Below, one piece after another: positions 7,844 to 17,087 of a stretch of DNA of 64,000 bases. The stretch lies in assembly GCF_029265375.1 (NCBI RefSeq), contig NZ_JAJUJJ010000007.1, positions 46,261-110,260 on the forward strand, given 5' to 3'. The stretch is from Nesterenkonia sp. Lineage in GTDB: Bacteria; Actinomycetota; Actinomycetes; Actinomycetales; Micrococcaceae. Numbering within the stretch: the first letter of the stretch is position 1; the number at the start of each line of letters is the position of its first letter. Made by a program: the position numbers and the translations under genes. The notes under the pieces are model-generated. The model was not told where the DNA came from, ran no database searches, and was given only the letters and a program-made list of their open reading frames with translations.

Positions 7844-9388
7844 GTGCCTGACGCCCCTCTCTCCGATCCTGCCCCGGTGCCGCAGCCTGTGTCCGGGGCG
7901 CCGGAGGTGGACCGCTCCCACTCCATCCTGGCGGCTCTGAAGTCACCGCGTCGGCTGCGCACCGAAGCCCTGGCCGGCCTCGTCGTCGCGCTGGCGCTGA
8001 TCCCAGAGGCGATCGCCTTCTCGATCATCGCCGGCGTCGATCCCCGTGTGGGCTTGTTCGCCTCGTTCACCATGGCGGTCACCATCGCTCTGGTCGGAGG
8101 CCGCCCGGCGATGATCTCGGCTGCCACCGGCGCTATCGCTCTGGTGGTTGCTCCGGTGGCGCGCGAGTACGGCCTGGACTACCTGGTCGCCACGGTGATC
8201 CTCGCCGGCGTGCTGCAGGTCCTGCTCGCCGCCGTCGGCGTGGCCAAACTCATGCGCTTCATCCCCCGCTCGGTGATGGTCGGCTTCGTCAACGCGCTGG
8301 CCATCCTGATCTTCACCTCCCAGATCCCCCACCTGACGGATGTGCCGTGGATGGTCTACCCCCTGGTCATCCTGGGTCTGCTGATCGTCTTCCTCTTCCC
8401 GCGGCTGACCACGGTGATCCCCGCCCCGCTGGTGACCATTGTGGTGCTGACCATCATCACAGTGGCGGCCTCCATCGCGGTGCCGACGGTGGGGGATGAG
8501 GGTGAGCTGCCGGACTCGCTGCCGGAGCTGCTCATCCCGGATGTTCCCTGGAACCTGGAGACTCTGCGGATCATCTTCCCGTTCGCCCTGACGATGGCGC
8601 TGGTGGGCATCCTCGAATCCCTGCTGACGGCCAAGCTGGTCGACGACGTCACCGACACGCACTCGAACAAGACCAGGGAGACCTGGGGGCAGGGTGTGGC
8701 CAATATGGTCACGGGCTTCTTCGGCGGCATGGGCGGCTGCGCCATGATCGGGCAGACCATGATCAACGTGAAGGCCTCCGGCGCGCGCACGCGGCTGTCG
8801 ACCTTCCTGGCCGGCATCTTTCTGCTGGTTCTGGTGGTCGCTCTCGGGGACGTGGTGGCCATCATCCCCATGGCGGCGCTGGTGGCCGTGATGATCTTCG
8901 TCTCCTGGGCCACCTTCGACTGGCACAGCGTTCACCCGGCCACTCTGCGGCGCATGCCCAAATCGGAGACCACGGTGATGCTTTCCACGGTGGTGGTCAC
9001 TGTATGGACTCACAACCTGGCCTACGGCGTGGGCATCGGCGTTCTGGTGGCCATGGTGCTCTTCGCCCGGCGGGTGGCGCACTTCACCCGCGTGGTGCGG
9101 CTGGACCGCAGCGATGAGGACAACCAGCGGGTCTACCGGGTGGAGGGCGAGCTCTTCTTCGCCTCCTCCAACGACCTGGTCTACCAGTTCGACTACACCG
9201 GGGATCCCGAGGAGATCATCATCGATATGTCCCAGGCCCACCTGTGGGACGCCTCCACCGTGGCGTCGCTGGATGCCGTGGTCACCAAGTACGAGGCCAA
9301 GGGAAAGAACGTCACCATCGTGGGTATGGATCCCCACAGTGCGGCACGGCACGACCGGCTCAGCGGAAATCTCGGGGCCGGGCACTGA
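7844..9388 (+). CDS. SulP-family anion transporter with STAS domain
   Basis: A 514-residue inner-membrane transporter. The first ~410 residues hold ten or more helices including the family signature LAGLVVALALIPEAIAFS; the C-terminal ~85 residues (VYRVEGELFFASSNDLV to the end) form a STAS domain, a regulatory module shared with anti-sigma antagonists. SulP proteins import sulfate, bicarbonate or other anions, usually with sodium or protons; I cannot choose between them. The GTG start follows AAGGAGA. It stands alone, upstream of a tRNA gene on the other strand. Confidence 0.88.
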   Translation: MPDAPLSDPAPVPQPVSGAPEVDRSHSILAALKSPRRLRTEALAGLVVALALIPEAIAFSIIAGVDPRVGLFASFTMAVTIALVGGRPAMISAATGAIALVVAPVAREYGLDYLVATVILAGVLQVLLAAVGVAKLMRFIPRSVMVGFVNALAILIFTSQIPHLTDVPWMVYPLVILGLLIVFLFPRLTTVIPAPLVTIVVLTIITVAASIAVPTVGDEGELPDSLPELLIPDVPWNLETLRIIFPFALTMALVGILESLLTAKLVDDVTDTHSNKTRETWGQGVANMVTGFFGGMGGCAMIGQTMINVKASGARTRLSTFLAGIFLLVLVVALGDVVAIIPMAALVAVMIFVSWATFDWHSVHPATLRRMPKSETTVMLSTVVVTVWTHNLAYGVGIGVLVAMVLFARRVAHFTRVVRLDRSDEDNQRVYRVEGELFFASSNDLVYQFDYTGDPEEIIIDMSQAHLWDASTVASLDAVVTKYEAKGKNVTIVGMDPHSAARHDRLSGNLGAGH

Positions 9389-9405
9389 GTACCCAGCCGG
9401 GTTCG

Positions 9406-9478
9406 TGCCCCAGGCAGGATTCGAACCTGCGACACCCGCTTTAGGAGAGCGGTGCTCTATCCCCTGAGCTACTGAGGC
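9406..9478 (-). tRNA. tRNA-Arg (anticodon CCU)
   Basis: The minus strand gives a 73-nt cloverleaf: acceptor arms GCCTCAG and CTGGGGC pair with one G-U, the D-arm has AGCTCAGGGGATAGAGC, the anticodon stem CCGCT/AGCGG encloses CTCCTAA (anticodon CCT), and the T-arm is GCAGGTTCGAATCCTGC. The discriminator base is A; no CCA follows. It reads AGG codons. tRNA 3' ends can serve as integration sites, but no attachment repeat was seen next to it. Confidence 0.95.
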
Positions 9479-9594
9479 CAAGACGTACCGGACCATCCTA
9501 CCGGCTCGCTTCGCCGCAGCGTCAGCCGCCGTCGTCCCTATTCTTTCCGGCGGCCGGCCGGCTTCCCACCATCTCCAGCGTGAGGCGGCTCACA

Positions 9595-9600
9595 TAGACT
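9595..9600 (+). promoter_or_regulatory. -10 element for a probably leaderless xylanase mRNA
   Basis: TAGACT ends seven bases before the ATG at 9607, so transcription would start at or within a base of the start codon. Confidence 0.5.
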
Positions 9601-9606
9601 GGCGGC

Positions 9607-10884
9607 ATGAGTCCGCTGTTCACCCCGCCCGCGCCCGGCCGCACCCCCGACCCCAGCCTGGCCCACCGGCGCTGCGAGGCCACCGTCACCCTCACCGACG
9701 CCCACGGCGAGCCGCTGAGCGGAGTCGAGGTCACCGTGGAGCAGGTTCGCCATGCCTTCAGCTTCGGCTGCACGGGATTCGAGCTCATCGACTGGGTCAA
9801 CGGACGCTCCCGGGACCCGGAGTACGACGACGCCTTCGCCGAGCACTGGCTGGCGCTCTTCGACACCGTTACCCTCCCTTTCTACTGGGGAAGCTTCGAA
9901 CCCGAGCAGGGCGCCGACCGCACCCAGGAACTGCTGCGCACCGCCGAATGGTTCGCCCAGCACGGAGTGCGCACCAAGGGCCACCCGCTGGTGTGGCACA
10001 CGGTCTCCGCACCCTGGCTGCTGCAGAAGCCTCTGGAGGAGGTCGAGCAGCTGCTGCGTGCCCGCATCCGCCGGGAGGTGACCAGCTTCGCCGGTGTCAT
10101 CGACACCTGGGACGCCATCAACGAGGTGGTGATCATGCCGGTCTTCACCGCTGAGGACAACGCGATCACCCGGCTGGCCCACGTCAAAGGCCGGGTGGAA
10201 ATGATGCGCATCGCCTTCGAGGAGGCCCGCGCCGCCAATCCGCGGGCCACCCTTCTGCTGAACGACTTCGACATGTCCACCGCCTACGAGTGTCTGATCG
10301 AAGCTGCCCTGGAGGCCGGTATCCGGATCGACAAGCTCGGCCTGCAGTCCCATATGCATCAAGGCCCATGGGGTGAGGAGAAGACACAGCAGGTGCTCGA
10401 GCGGTTCTCCCGGTACAACATTCCGCTGCACTTCACCGAAACCACCATCCTCTCCGGCTCCGCTGTGCCCGAACACATTGTGGATCTCAACGACTGGCAG
10501 GTCAGCGCCGAAGACTGGCCCTCGACGCCGGAGGGCGAGGAGATCCAGGCTGAGGAGATCGAGGCCCACTACCGCCGCCTGGTGGCCCACCCCAGCGTGG
10601 AGGCCATCACCTACTGGGGGCTGCCCGATCGCGGCATGTGGCTCAACGCACCCGGAGGGATGCTGCGCCGGGACGGCACCCCGAAGCCGGCCTACCACCG
10701 GCTGCGCGAACTCCTGCGTTCCGAGTGGTGGCTGCCGGAGACCGCGCTGCGCGCCGACGACGAGGGGCGCATCCGGTTCAGCGGCTTCCTCGGAGACTAC
10801 CGGGTCACCGCCGGCGGGGAGTCCGCCCAGCTCAGCCTCGAGACCTCCGGAAACGCAGAACTCAGCGTGCAGATGCTGGCCTGA
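9607..10884 (+). CDS. GH10 endo-1,4-beta-xylanase-like protein
   Basis: A 425-residue glycoside hydrolase family 10 protein. The (beta/alpha)8 domain spans ~55-370, with WGSFEP, HPLVWHT, the acid/base Glu in DAINE (Glu173) and the nucleophile in HFTET (Glu278), plus ITYWGLPD late in the barrel. Residues 1-55 and the last ~55 look like short beta-rich modules. No signal peptide is visible, so the enzyme is probably cytoplasmic or exported by another route, unusual for a polymer-degrading xylanase; intracellular GH10 enzymes usually act on imported xylo-oligosaccharides. No xylose genes or sugar ABC transporter lie nearby. Confidence 0.86.
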   Translation: MSPLFTPPAPGRTPDPSLAHRRCEATVTLTDAHGEPLSGVEVTVEQVRHAFSFGCTGFELIDWVNGRSRDPEYDDAFAEHWLALFDTVTLPFYWGSFEPEQGADRTQELLRTAEWFAQHGVRTKGHPLVWHTVSAPWLLQKPLEEVEQLLRARIRREVTSFAGVIDTWDAINEVVIMPVFTAEDNAITRLAHVKGRVEMMRIAFEEARAANPRATLLLNDFDMSTAYECLIEAALEAGIRIDKLGLQSHMHQGPWGEEKTQQVLERFSRYNIPLHFTETTILSGSAVPEHIVDLNDWQVSAEDWPSTPEGEEIQAEEIEAHYRRLVAHPSVEAITYWGLPDRGMWLNAPGGMLRRDGTPKPAYHRLRELLRSEWWLPETALRADDEGRIRFSGFLGDYRVTAGGESAQLSLETSGNAELSVQMLA

Positions 10885-10940
10885 GCAGCAACATCCTGGG
10901 AAAGCGAGTGGAGAGGCCGGTGATCAGCACGCCGGGGTCG

Positions 10941-11573
10941 TTATCTGCCGGAGCGCTGCGCCAGGGCATCGCGCCCCACCACGGCCACCACCGCGGCGCC
11001 CACTAACGCCAGCAGCACCCAACTGGCGGTGGTGAACGCCGAGGCCCAGCCCACCAGCTGCGGATCAGGCGGAACCTGCCCCAGGGCCTGGTCAATCAGC
11101 ACATTCTCCGTAATGTCCACGGCGGCAAGCGCCGCGGCCGCCGCCAGGACCAGCCACCGCCACCGGCCGCGGGCGAGCAGTCCCAGTGCTGCCCAGGCCG
11201 CCAGGAAGACCGCCACCGGGAAGATGGTGCCGGCGGTCTTGTGCACAAAGCTCAGCTGCCCGGCCGCCTGGTCCTCCATCGCCTCCTGCAGTGCCGCGAT
11301 CTCTTCGGCGCTGTAGCCGCCTGCCCGGGCATCGGGCATGGTCAAACCCTGGGCGAAGTGCGTCAGCTGCGGCATGGCGTAGGCATGCAGGTACAGTCCC
11401 ATCACGGCGGCGACGCCCAGCAGAACGTAGACCAGGATGCGCGGCGAGCTCTGCTCCTCCGGCGCCGGCCGGGGGATCCTCTGCCGGGACCTTGGAGCCC
11501 GGCCGCCTGGCTGCTGCGGGTTTCCGCGCGCCTTCTTCCTCCGTTTGGACATGGCCCCCATCATCTCAGGCAC
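10941..11573 (-). CDS. Uncharacterised four-helix membrane protein
   Basis: Up to 210 residues: a basic, Pro-rich N-terminus (RRKK, RSRQR) followed by about four hydrophobic segments. The segment AAVDITENVLI resembles a motif in small actinobacterial integral membrane proteins with no assigned function. Several Met codons (11573, 11564, 11561, 11552) could start it; the one at 11552, MSKRRKK, gives the more ordinary N-terminus. It is convergent with the xylanase and divergent from vapBC. Confidence 0.6.
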   Translation of the reverse strand: MPEMMGAMSKRRKKARGNPQQPGGRAPRSRQRIPRPAPEEQSSPRILVYVLLGVAAVMGLYLHAYAMPQLTHFAQGLTMPDARAGGYSAEEIAALQEAMEDQAAGQLSFVHKTAGTIFPVAVFLAAWAALGLLARGRWRWLVLAAAAALAAVDITENVLIDQALGQVPPDPQLVGWASAFTTASWVLLALVGAAVVAVVGRDALAQRSGR

Positions 11574-11592
11574 GCAGCACCACGCGGGATGC

Positions 11593-11598
11593 TAATAT
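11593..11598 (+). promoter_or_regulatory. -10 element of a leaderless vapBC mRNA
   Basis: TAATAT lies six bases before the vapB ATG at 11605. There is no ribosome-binding site between them. Confidence 0.5.
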
Positions 11599-11604
11599 GT
11601 TTTT

Positions 11605-11862
11605 ATGCGCACCACTGTTGATCTCCCAGACGATCTGATGCGTAGGGCTAAGGCGCGGTCTGCAGAGCGGGGCGAGTCTCTCAAGCAGATGTTTGTCCGC
11701 CTGCTGGAGCGGGAGGTGGCCGCCCCGGGAAGCGGGGCACCACATGGTCGCGTGTCGCTTCCATTGGTGGGCAGTGATTCTGAGCGGCCCGCCGTCACCT
11801 ACACCAACCGAGATCTTGCGGAGATCCTTGATCATGACGAGGCCGAACAGCTGAAGCGATGA
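11605..11862 (+). CDS. vapB: VapB-type antitoxin
   Basis: An 85-residue antitoxin whose N-terminus (MRTTVDLPDDLMRRAKARSA) fits a ribbon-helix-helix DNA-binding fold; it should repress its own promoter and wrap the toxin through the C-terminal tail (TNRDLAEILDHDEAEQLKR). Its stop overlaps the toxin start by four bases (ATGA), ensuring coupled synthesis. The absence of a leader suggests a leaderless transcript. Confidence 0.85.
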   Translation: MRTTVDLPDDLMRRAKARSAERGESLKQMFVRLLEREVAAPGSGAPHGRVSLPLVGSDSERPAVTYTNRDLAEILDHDEAEQLKR

Positions 11863-12290
11863 GCTGCCTGCCTGATGTCAACGTCTGGCTCGCCGGAGTG
11901 TGGGGCAGACACACGCACCACTCCGCGGCGCGACGATGGTTCGACGGCACCGATGGCCCGGTTGTTCTCTGCCGCATCACCCAAATGTCCCTGTTGCGAC
12001 TGCTCACCATTCCCGCGGTGCTGGGGGAGGACGCTCTCACCCGTGCTCAGGCGTGGCAGGTGATGGACCAGCTCGCGGCCGATGCACGGGTGATCTGGTC
12101 TGAGGAGCCTGCTGAAACAGAGGCGGTGTGGCGGACTATGTCCTCTCGGAATGAGGGCAGCCACAAGCTCTGGACAGATGACTACCTCGCGGCCTTCGCC
12201 CAGGCGGGCCGTCACACCCTAGTGACCTTCGACGCCGAACTGGGCCGCAGGCACCCTTCGGTGCGCACCACCGTACTCGCCCAGGACTGA
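11859..12290 (+). CDS. vapC: VapC-type PIN-domain ribonuclease toxin
   Basis: A 143-residue PIN-domain protein that would cleave RNA with Mg2+ and slow translation when freed from VapB. The acidic set is visible: Asp6 in LPDVN, Asp107/108 in WTDDYLAAFA and Asp125 in VTFDAE. The TQMSLLRLL stretch is typical of one VapC group. The pair sits just upstream of pcrA and could be a maintenance module or simple chromosomal TA pair; no other mobile signs are adjacent. Confidence 0.88.
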   Translation: MSCLPDVNVWLAGVWGRHTHHSAARRWFDGTDGPVVLCRITQMSLLRLLTIPAVLGEDALTRAQAWQVMDQLAADARVIWSEEPAETEAVWRTMSSRNEGSHKLWTDDYLAAFAQAGRHTLVTFDAELGRRHPSVRTTVLAQD

Positions 12291-12322
12291 GCGTCCCCGG
12301 CCGCCCGTAGACTGGAGGGGAT

Positions 12323-14761
12323 ATGGAATTCCTCTTCACCCCTCCGACTCAGCGCGGCCCAGCCGGCGCCGCCGCAGGCGCCCCGCCCGCCGGCGCTGCA
12401 GGCTCACCCCATACCGATGCAGCTGCCGTGGGGACGAACACGACGGGCTCGGCGGAGTCAGCCACTGCGGGGCTGAATCCCCAGCAGAAGGAAGCTGTGC
12501 TGCACACCGGCTCCCCGCTGCTGATCGTCGCCGGCGCAGGCTCGGGCAAAACCCGCGTGCTCACCCAGCGGATCGCCCACCTGGTCCAGACCGGTGCCGC
12601 CCGCCCGCATGAGATCCTGGCCATCACCTTCACCAATAAGGCCGCCCGGGAGATGAAGGGGCGCATCGCGCGGCTGATCGGGCCGGCGGCAGAGCGGATG
12701 TGGATCTCCACCTTCCACTCCTCCTGCGTGCGCATCCTCCGGTCGGAGGCGGCCACCATCGGCCGGAAGTCCACCTTCACCATCTACGACGCCGCCGACT
12801 CCCTGCGGCTGATCACCCAGATCGCCAAAGAGCACCAGCTGGATCCCAAACGGTTCAACCCACGGGCGATCCGGAACAAGATCTCGGCGCTGAAGAATGA
12901 GCTGGTCGACGCGGAGGACTACTCCGCCAAAGCTCCGGGCGAACCGTTCAGCGAGGCAGTGGCCACCATCTTCGGCGAGTACACCCAGCGGCTGCGGGCG
13001 GCCAACGCCTACGACTTCGACGACCTGCTGGCTGAGACCGTCTACATGTTCGAGGCCTTCCCTGCCGTGCTGGACAACTACCGGCGCCGGTTCCGCCATG
13101 TGCTGGTGGACGAGTATCAGGACACCAATCACGCGCAGTACCGCTTCATCCGGCAGCTCACCGGACCGGACTATGAGGTGCAGACCCCGCCGGCAGAACT
13201 GACGGTGGTGGGCGACTCCGACCAGTCGATCTACGCCTTCCGCGGTGCCGATATCCGCAATATCGTCGAATTCGAGCGGGACTACCCGCAGGCGAGGGTC
13301 ATCAAGCTGGAGCAGAACTACCGCTCCACCCAGAACATCCTTTCGGCGGCCAATGCGGTGATCAGCCAGAACCCCTCGCGCACCGAGAAGAACCTCTGGA
13401 CCGAGAACGGCAGCGGCCCGGCGGTGGTGGTCCACACCGCCCACAGCGAATCCGACGAGGCCGAATGGATCTCCCGCACCATCGACGCCCTGGGGGATGA
13501 GCACGGGATCCGGCCCAGCGACGTCGCGGTCTTCTACCGCACCAACGCGCAGTCCCGCTCCCTGGAGGAGCGGCTGATCCACCGCGGCATCCCCTACCGG
13601 GTCATCGGCGGCACCCGGTTCTACGACCGCAAGGAGATCAAGGACGCGCTGGCCTATCTGCACGTGATCAACAACCCGGACGACGACGTCAACCTGCGCC
13701 GGATCCTCAACGAGCCCAAGCGCGGCATCGGGGACCGGGCCGAAGGTGCCGTCGCCGCTCTGGCCTCCCGCGACCGCATCAGCTTCTTCGAGGCGCTGCG
13801 CCGGGCAGAGGAGGCCCCGGCGATCGCGGCACGCAGTGTCAAGGCCATCGGCTCGTTCGTGCGGATGATGGACGATGTGGCCGCCTTGGCCGCCTCTGAG
13901 CAGCCCTCGGTGGTGCTGGAGGCCGTGCTGGAGCAGTCAGGCATGATGGCTGCGCTGCGCGAGTCTAAAGACCTGCAGGACGAGTCCCGGGCCGATAACC
14001 TCGGCGAGCTGGTGGCGGTGATGAAGGAGTACGAGGCCACCTCAGAGGCGCCGAGCCTGGCCGACTTCCTGGAGCAGGTCAGCCTCATCGCCGACGCCGA
14101 TGCGATCCCCTCCGCAGGGGATGAGGAGTCCCAGCGTCTGGCCGCCGAGCAGGGACAGGTCACCCTGATGACCCTTCACACCGCCAAGGGGCTGGAATTT
14201 CCTGTGGTGTTCCTCACTGGTATGGAGCACGGCGTCTTCCCGCACCAGCGGTCCATGGGCGATGCCGAGCAGCTGGCCGAGGAGCGCCGCCTGGCCTATG
14301 TGGGGCTGACCCGCGCCGAGCAGCGGCTCTACTTGACCCGGGCCGAATCCCGCAGCCTCTGGGGCCAGGTGCAGTACAACCCGCCCAGCCAGTTCCTGGC
14401 CGACCTTCCCGAGGAGCTGGTGGAGTACAGCGGAGTCTCCACTGATCGCGGCGGCGGACGCGGCGCCGCGGGCCGCAGCCTCGGCTGGGGAGCCGAACCC
14501 TCGCTGACTGGGCCCGCAGCGCAGAGGCCGGAGGTCTCATTCACTCCGGCCCGCGGGGCAGCCAGCACCCGCACCCAGGTCAACCCCGAACGGGAGATCC
14601 CCGCCCTGAACCCTGGCGACCAGGTCAAACACGCCAAGTTCGGCGTCGGAGAGGTGCAGAGCCTGGAGGGAAGCGGCGACAAAACCGTGGCGAAGGTCAG
14701 CTTCGCCGGGTCTGAGAAGCGACTTCTCCTGCGATATGCTCCCCTTGAGAAGATCGGCTAG
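12323..14761 (+). CDS. pcrA: ATP-dependent DNA helicase PcrA (UvrD/Rep superfamily 1A)
   Basis: An 812-residue 3'-5' helicase for nucleotide-excision repair, removal of proteins from DNA and control of recombination. Walker A is GAGSGKT (71-77), Walker B/motif II is DEYQDTN (from Asp263), motif III GDSDQSIY, motif IV EQNYRS, and motif VI VGLTRAEQRLY. A non-conserved Ala/Pro-rich ~50-residue N-terminus precedes LNPQQKEAV. The C-terminal ~55 residues (NPGDQVKHAKFGVGEV) form the Tudor-like domain that contacts RNA polymerase. TAGACT (12308-12313) and GGAGGGG lie directly before the ATG. It precedes sucCD, a neighbour relationship common in this group. Confidence 0.97.
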   Translation: MEFLFTPPTQRGPAGAAAGAPPAGAAGSPHTDAAAVGTNTTGSAESATAGLNPQQKEAVLHTGSPLLIVAGAGSGKTRVLTQRIAHLVQTGAARPHEILAITFTNKAAREMKGRIARLIGPAAERMWISTFHSSCVRILRSEAATIGRKSTFTIYDAADSLRLITQIAKEHQLDPKRFNPRAIRNKISALKNELVDAEDYSAKAPGEPFSEAVATIFGEYTQRLRAANAYDFDDLLAETVYMFEAFPAVLDNYRRRFRHVLVDEYQDTNHAQYRFIRQLTGPDYEVQTPPAELTVVGDSDQSIYAFRGADIRNIVEFERDYPQARVIKLEQNYRSTQNILSAANAVISQNPSRTEKNLWTENGSGPAVVVHTAHSESDEAEWISRTIDALGDEHGIRPSDVAVFYRTNAQSRSLEERLIHRGIPYRVIGGTRFYDRKEIKDALAYLHVINNPDDDVNLRRILNEPKRGIGDRAEGAVAALASRDRISFFEALRRAEEAPAIAARSVKAIGSFVRMMDDVAALAASEQPSVVLEAVLEQSGMMAALRESKDLQDESRADNLGELVAVMKEYEATSEAPSLADFLEQVSLIADADAIPSAGDEESQRLAAEQGQVTLMTLHTAKGLEFPVVFLTGMEHGVFPHQRSMGDAEQLAEERRLAYVGLTRAEQRLYLTRAESRSLWGQVQYNPPSQFLADLPEELVEYSGVSTDRGGGRGAAGRSLGWGAEPSLTGPAAQRPEVSFTPARGAASTRTQVNPEREIPALNPGDQVKHAKFGVGEVQSLEGSGDKTVAKVSFAGSEKRLLLRYAPLEKIG

Positions 14762-14876
14762 GCGGCCGCCTGTCCGGGCTGAGGTCCGCGGCTTTCCGGC
14801 TGCCAGGGGCACACGTGTGCCCGCAGAGCTGAGCTTCATCAAGTGAAGATGACTTCGACGCAGAAGGACACCACCC

Positions 14877-16040
14877 GTGGACCTGTATGAGTACCAGGCG
14901 CGCGATCTGTTCGAGGCACACGGTGTACCCGTGCTGGCCGGCATCGTGGCGCAGACCCCGGAAGAAGCGAAGGCAGCGGCAGAGCAGATTGGCGGCGTCG
15001 TCGTCGTCAAGGCTCAGGTCAAGGTCGGCGGCCGCGGCAAAGCCGGCGGCGTGAAGCTGGCCAAAACCCCGGAGGAGGCCTACGAGCACGCTCAGGCGAT
15101 CCTGGGCATGGACATCAAGGGGCACACGGTGCACCGGGTGATGATCGCTCAGGGAGCCGACATCGCCGAGGAGTACTACTTCTCCATCCTGCTGGACCGC
15201 GCCGAGCGCAACTACCTGGCCATGTGCTCCAAGGAAGGCGGCGTGGAGATCGAGCAGCTCGCCGTCGAGTCCCCGGAGAAGCTGGCCAAGGTCAACTTCG
15301 ACCCCAATGAGGGCATCACCGAGGCCAAGGCCGCTGAGATCGCCGAGAAGGCCGGCTTCTCCTCCGAAGAGGTCCCCGCCCTGGCCGAGGTCTTCCAGCA
15401 GCTGTGGACCGCATTCTCCTCCGAGGACGCCACCCTGGTGGAGGTCAACCCGCTGGTGAAGACCGGCGAGGGCCGCATCATCGCCCTGGACGGCAAGGTC
15501 ACCCTGGATGAGAACGCCGCCTTCCGTCAGCCCGGCCACGCAGAGCTGGTGGACGAATCGGCCGAGGACCCGCTGGAGGCCAAGGCCAAGGCCAATGACC
15601 TGAACTACGTGAAGCTCGACGGTCAGGTCGGGATCATCGGCAACGGCGCCGGCCTGGTGATGTCCACCCTGGACGTGGTCGCCTACGCCGGTGAGGCGCA
15701 CAACGGGGTTAAGCCCGCCAACTTCCTGGACATCGGCGGCGGCGCCTCCGCAGAGGTCATGGCCAACGGGCTGGACGTCATCCTCGGCGATGACCAGGTG
15801 AAGTCCGTCTTCGTCAACGTCTTCGGCGGAATCACCAGCTGCGACGCCGTGGCCAACGGAATCGTCAAGGCCCTGGAGATCCTGGGTGACACCGCCACCA
15901 AGCCGCTCGTGGTCCGTCTCGACGGCAACAACGTGGAGGAGGGCCGCCGCATCCTGGCTGAGGCCAACCACCCACTGGTCATCACCGCTGACACGATGGA
16001 CGGCGGTGCCGACAAGGCCGCCGAGCTGGCAAACAAGTAA
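14877..16040 (+). CDS. sucC: Succinyl-CoA synthetase, ADP-forming, beta subunit
   Basis: A 387-residue TCA-cycle subunit that binds the nucleotide and, with SucD, converts succinyl-CoA to succinate with ATP formation. The ATP-grasp domain begins [12 protein letters not shown] and contains [15 protein letters not shown]; the C-terminal flavodoxin-like domain includes NPLVKT and NIGGGA-like [10 protein letters not shown], and FGGITSCD. The GTG start follows AAGGA. sucD begins 19 nt downstream, so the two are co-translated. A 714-codon antisense frame over sucCD is a GC-bias artefact. Confidence 0.97.
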   Translation: MDLYEYQARDLFEAHGVPVLAGIVAQTPEEAKAAAEQIGGVVVVKAQVKVGGRGKAGGVKLAKTPEEAYEHAQAILGMDIKGHTVHRVMIAQGADIAEEYYFSILLDRAERNYLAMCSKEGGVEIEQLAVESPEKLAKVNFDPNEGITEAKAAEIAEKAGFSSEEVPALAEVFQQLWTAFSSEDATLVEVNPLVKTGEGRIIALDGKVTLDENAAFRQPGHAELVDESAEDPLEAKAKANDLNYVKLDGQVGIIGNGAGLVMSTLDVVAYAGEAHNGVKPANFLDIGGGASAEVMANGLDVILGDDQVKSVFVNVFGGITSCDAVANGIVKALEILGDTATKPLVVRLDGNNVEEGRRILAEANHPLVITADTMDGGADKAAELANK

Positions 16041-16058
16041 GGACTGAAGGCTAATACC

Positions 16059-16973
16059 ATGTCGATCTACCTGAACAAGGACTCCAAGGTCATCGTCCAG
16101 GGCATCACCGGCGGTGAGGGAACCAAGCACACCGCCCTGATGCTCAAGGCCGGCACCAACGTGGTCGGCGGCGTCAACGCGCGCAAGGCCGGCACCACCG
16201 TCTCCCACAAGGACGCCGAGGGCAACGACCTCGAACTGCCGGTGTTCGGCAGCGTCTCCGAGGCGATGGAGAAGACCGGGGCGGACGTCTCGGTGGTCTT
16301 CGTGCCGCCGAAGTTCGCCAAGGACGCCGCCATAGAGGCCATCGAGGCCGGCATCGGCCTGCTGGTGGTCATCACCGAAGGCATCCCGGTGCAGGACTCC
16401 GCGGAGTTCTACAACCTGTCGCTGACCAAGACCGGCCCCGACGGCAAGCCGGCCACCCGGATCATCGGCCCCAACTGCCCGGGCATCATCACCCCCGGTG
16501 AGGCCCTGGCCGGCATCACCCCGGCCAACATCACCACCAAGGGCCCGATCGGTCTGGTCTCCAAGTCCGGCACCCTGACCTACCAGATGATGTACGAGCT
16601 GCGCGACATCGGGTTCTCCACCTCCATCGGCATCGGAGGCGACCCGGTGATCGGCACCACCCACATCGACGCCCTGGAGGCCTTCGAGGCCGATCCCGAC
16701 ACCAAGGCCATCGTGATGATCGGTGAGATCGGCGGCGACGCCGAGGAACGCGCCGCTGAGTACATCAAGGCCAACGTCACCAAGCCGGTGGTCGGCTATG
16801 TGGCCGGCTTCACCGCCCCGGAGGGAAAGACCATGGGCCACGCCGGCGCAATCGTCTCCGGATCCTCCGGCACTGCAGAGGCGAAGAAGGAGGCCCTGGA
16901 GGCCGCCGGAGTCAAGGTGGGCAAGACCCCATCAGAGACCGCCGCGCTGCTGCGCGAGGTCTACTCCGGCTGA
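16059..16973 (+). CDS. sucD: Succinyl-CoA synthetase alpha subunit
   Basis: A 304-residue subunit carrying the CoA site and the phosphorylated His. [10 protein letters not shown] near the N-terminus forms the CoA-binding Rossmann region, GPNCPG is conserved, and GHAGAIVSG carries the active-site His261. Length is close to the family norm (~290-300). Ends 20 nt before a strong intrinsic terminator that closes the sucCD operon. Confidence 0.97.
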   Translation: MSIYLNKDSKVIVQGITGGEGTKHTALMLKAGTNVVGGVNARKAGTTVSHKDAEGNDLELPVFGSVSEAMEKTGADVSVVFVPPKFAKDAAIEAIEAGIGLLVVITEGIPVQDSAEFYNLSLTKTGPDGKPATRIIGPNCPGIITPGEALAGITPANITTKGPIGLVSKSGTLTYQMMYELRDIGFSTSIGIGGDPVIGTTHIDALEAFEADPDTKAIVMIGEIGGDAEERAAEYIKANVTKPVVGYVAGFTAPEGKTMGHAGAIVSGSSGTAEAKKEALEAAGVKVGKTPSETAALLREVYSG

Positions 16974-16993
16974 TTCCGGCCGCATTCGCTGAA

Positions 16994-17033
16994 GGCGCCC
17001 GTCCCACAGCAGGGGCGGGCGCCTGCGGTTTTT
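16994..17033 (+). terminator. Intrinsic terminator of sucCD
   Basis: A GGCGCCCGTCCC arm (16994-17005) pairs with GGGGCGGGCGCC (17012-17023) with a six-base loop; a run of five T follows at 17029-17033 after a five-base gap. Confidence 0.85.
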
Positions 17034-17087
17034 CAGGGGTGCGGTGTGCGGCCAGGTTCTGGTGCGCGGCGCAATGCGCTGGGCTGC

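Noticed and set aside
7943..9496. 517-codon minus-strand frame over the SulP gene
   Set aside because: Composition is His/Asp/Gln/Arg-rich typical of shadow frames, and it runs through the tRNA gene.
9388..9500. Integrated element at tRNA-Arg
   Set aside because: No integrase, attachment repeat or composition change lies on either side of the tRNA gene.
12458..13663. 401-codon minus-strand frame inside pcrA
   Set aside because: pcrA motifs are complete on the plus strand; the antisense product has no recognisable domain.
14697..16841. 714-codon open frame antisense to sucC/sucD
   Set aside because: It mirrors sucCD codon by codon, contains Gly/Leu/His-rich sequence with no family match, and has no ribosome site. 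Long antisense frames are expected at this GC content.
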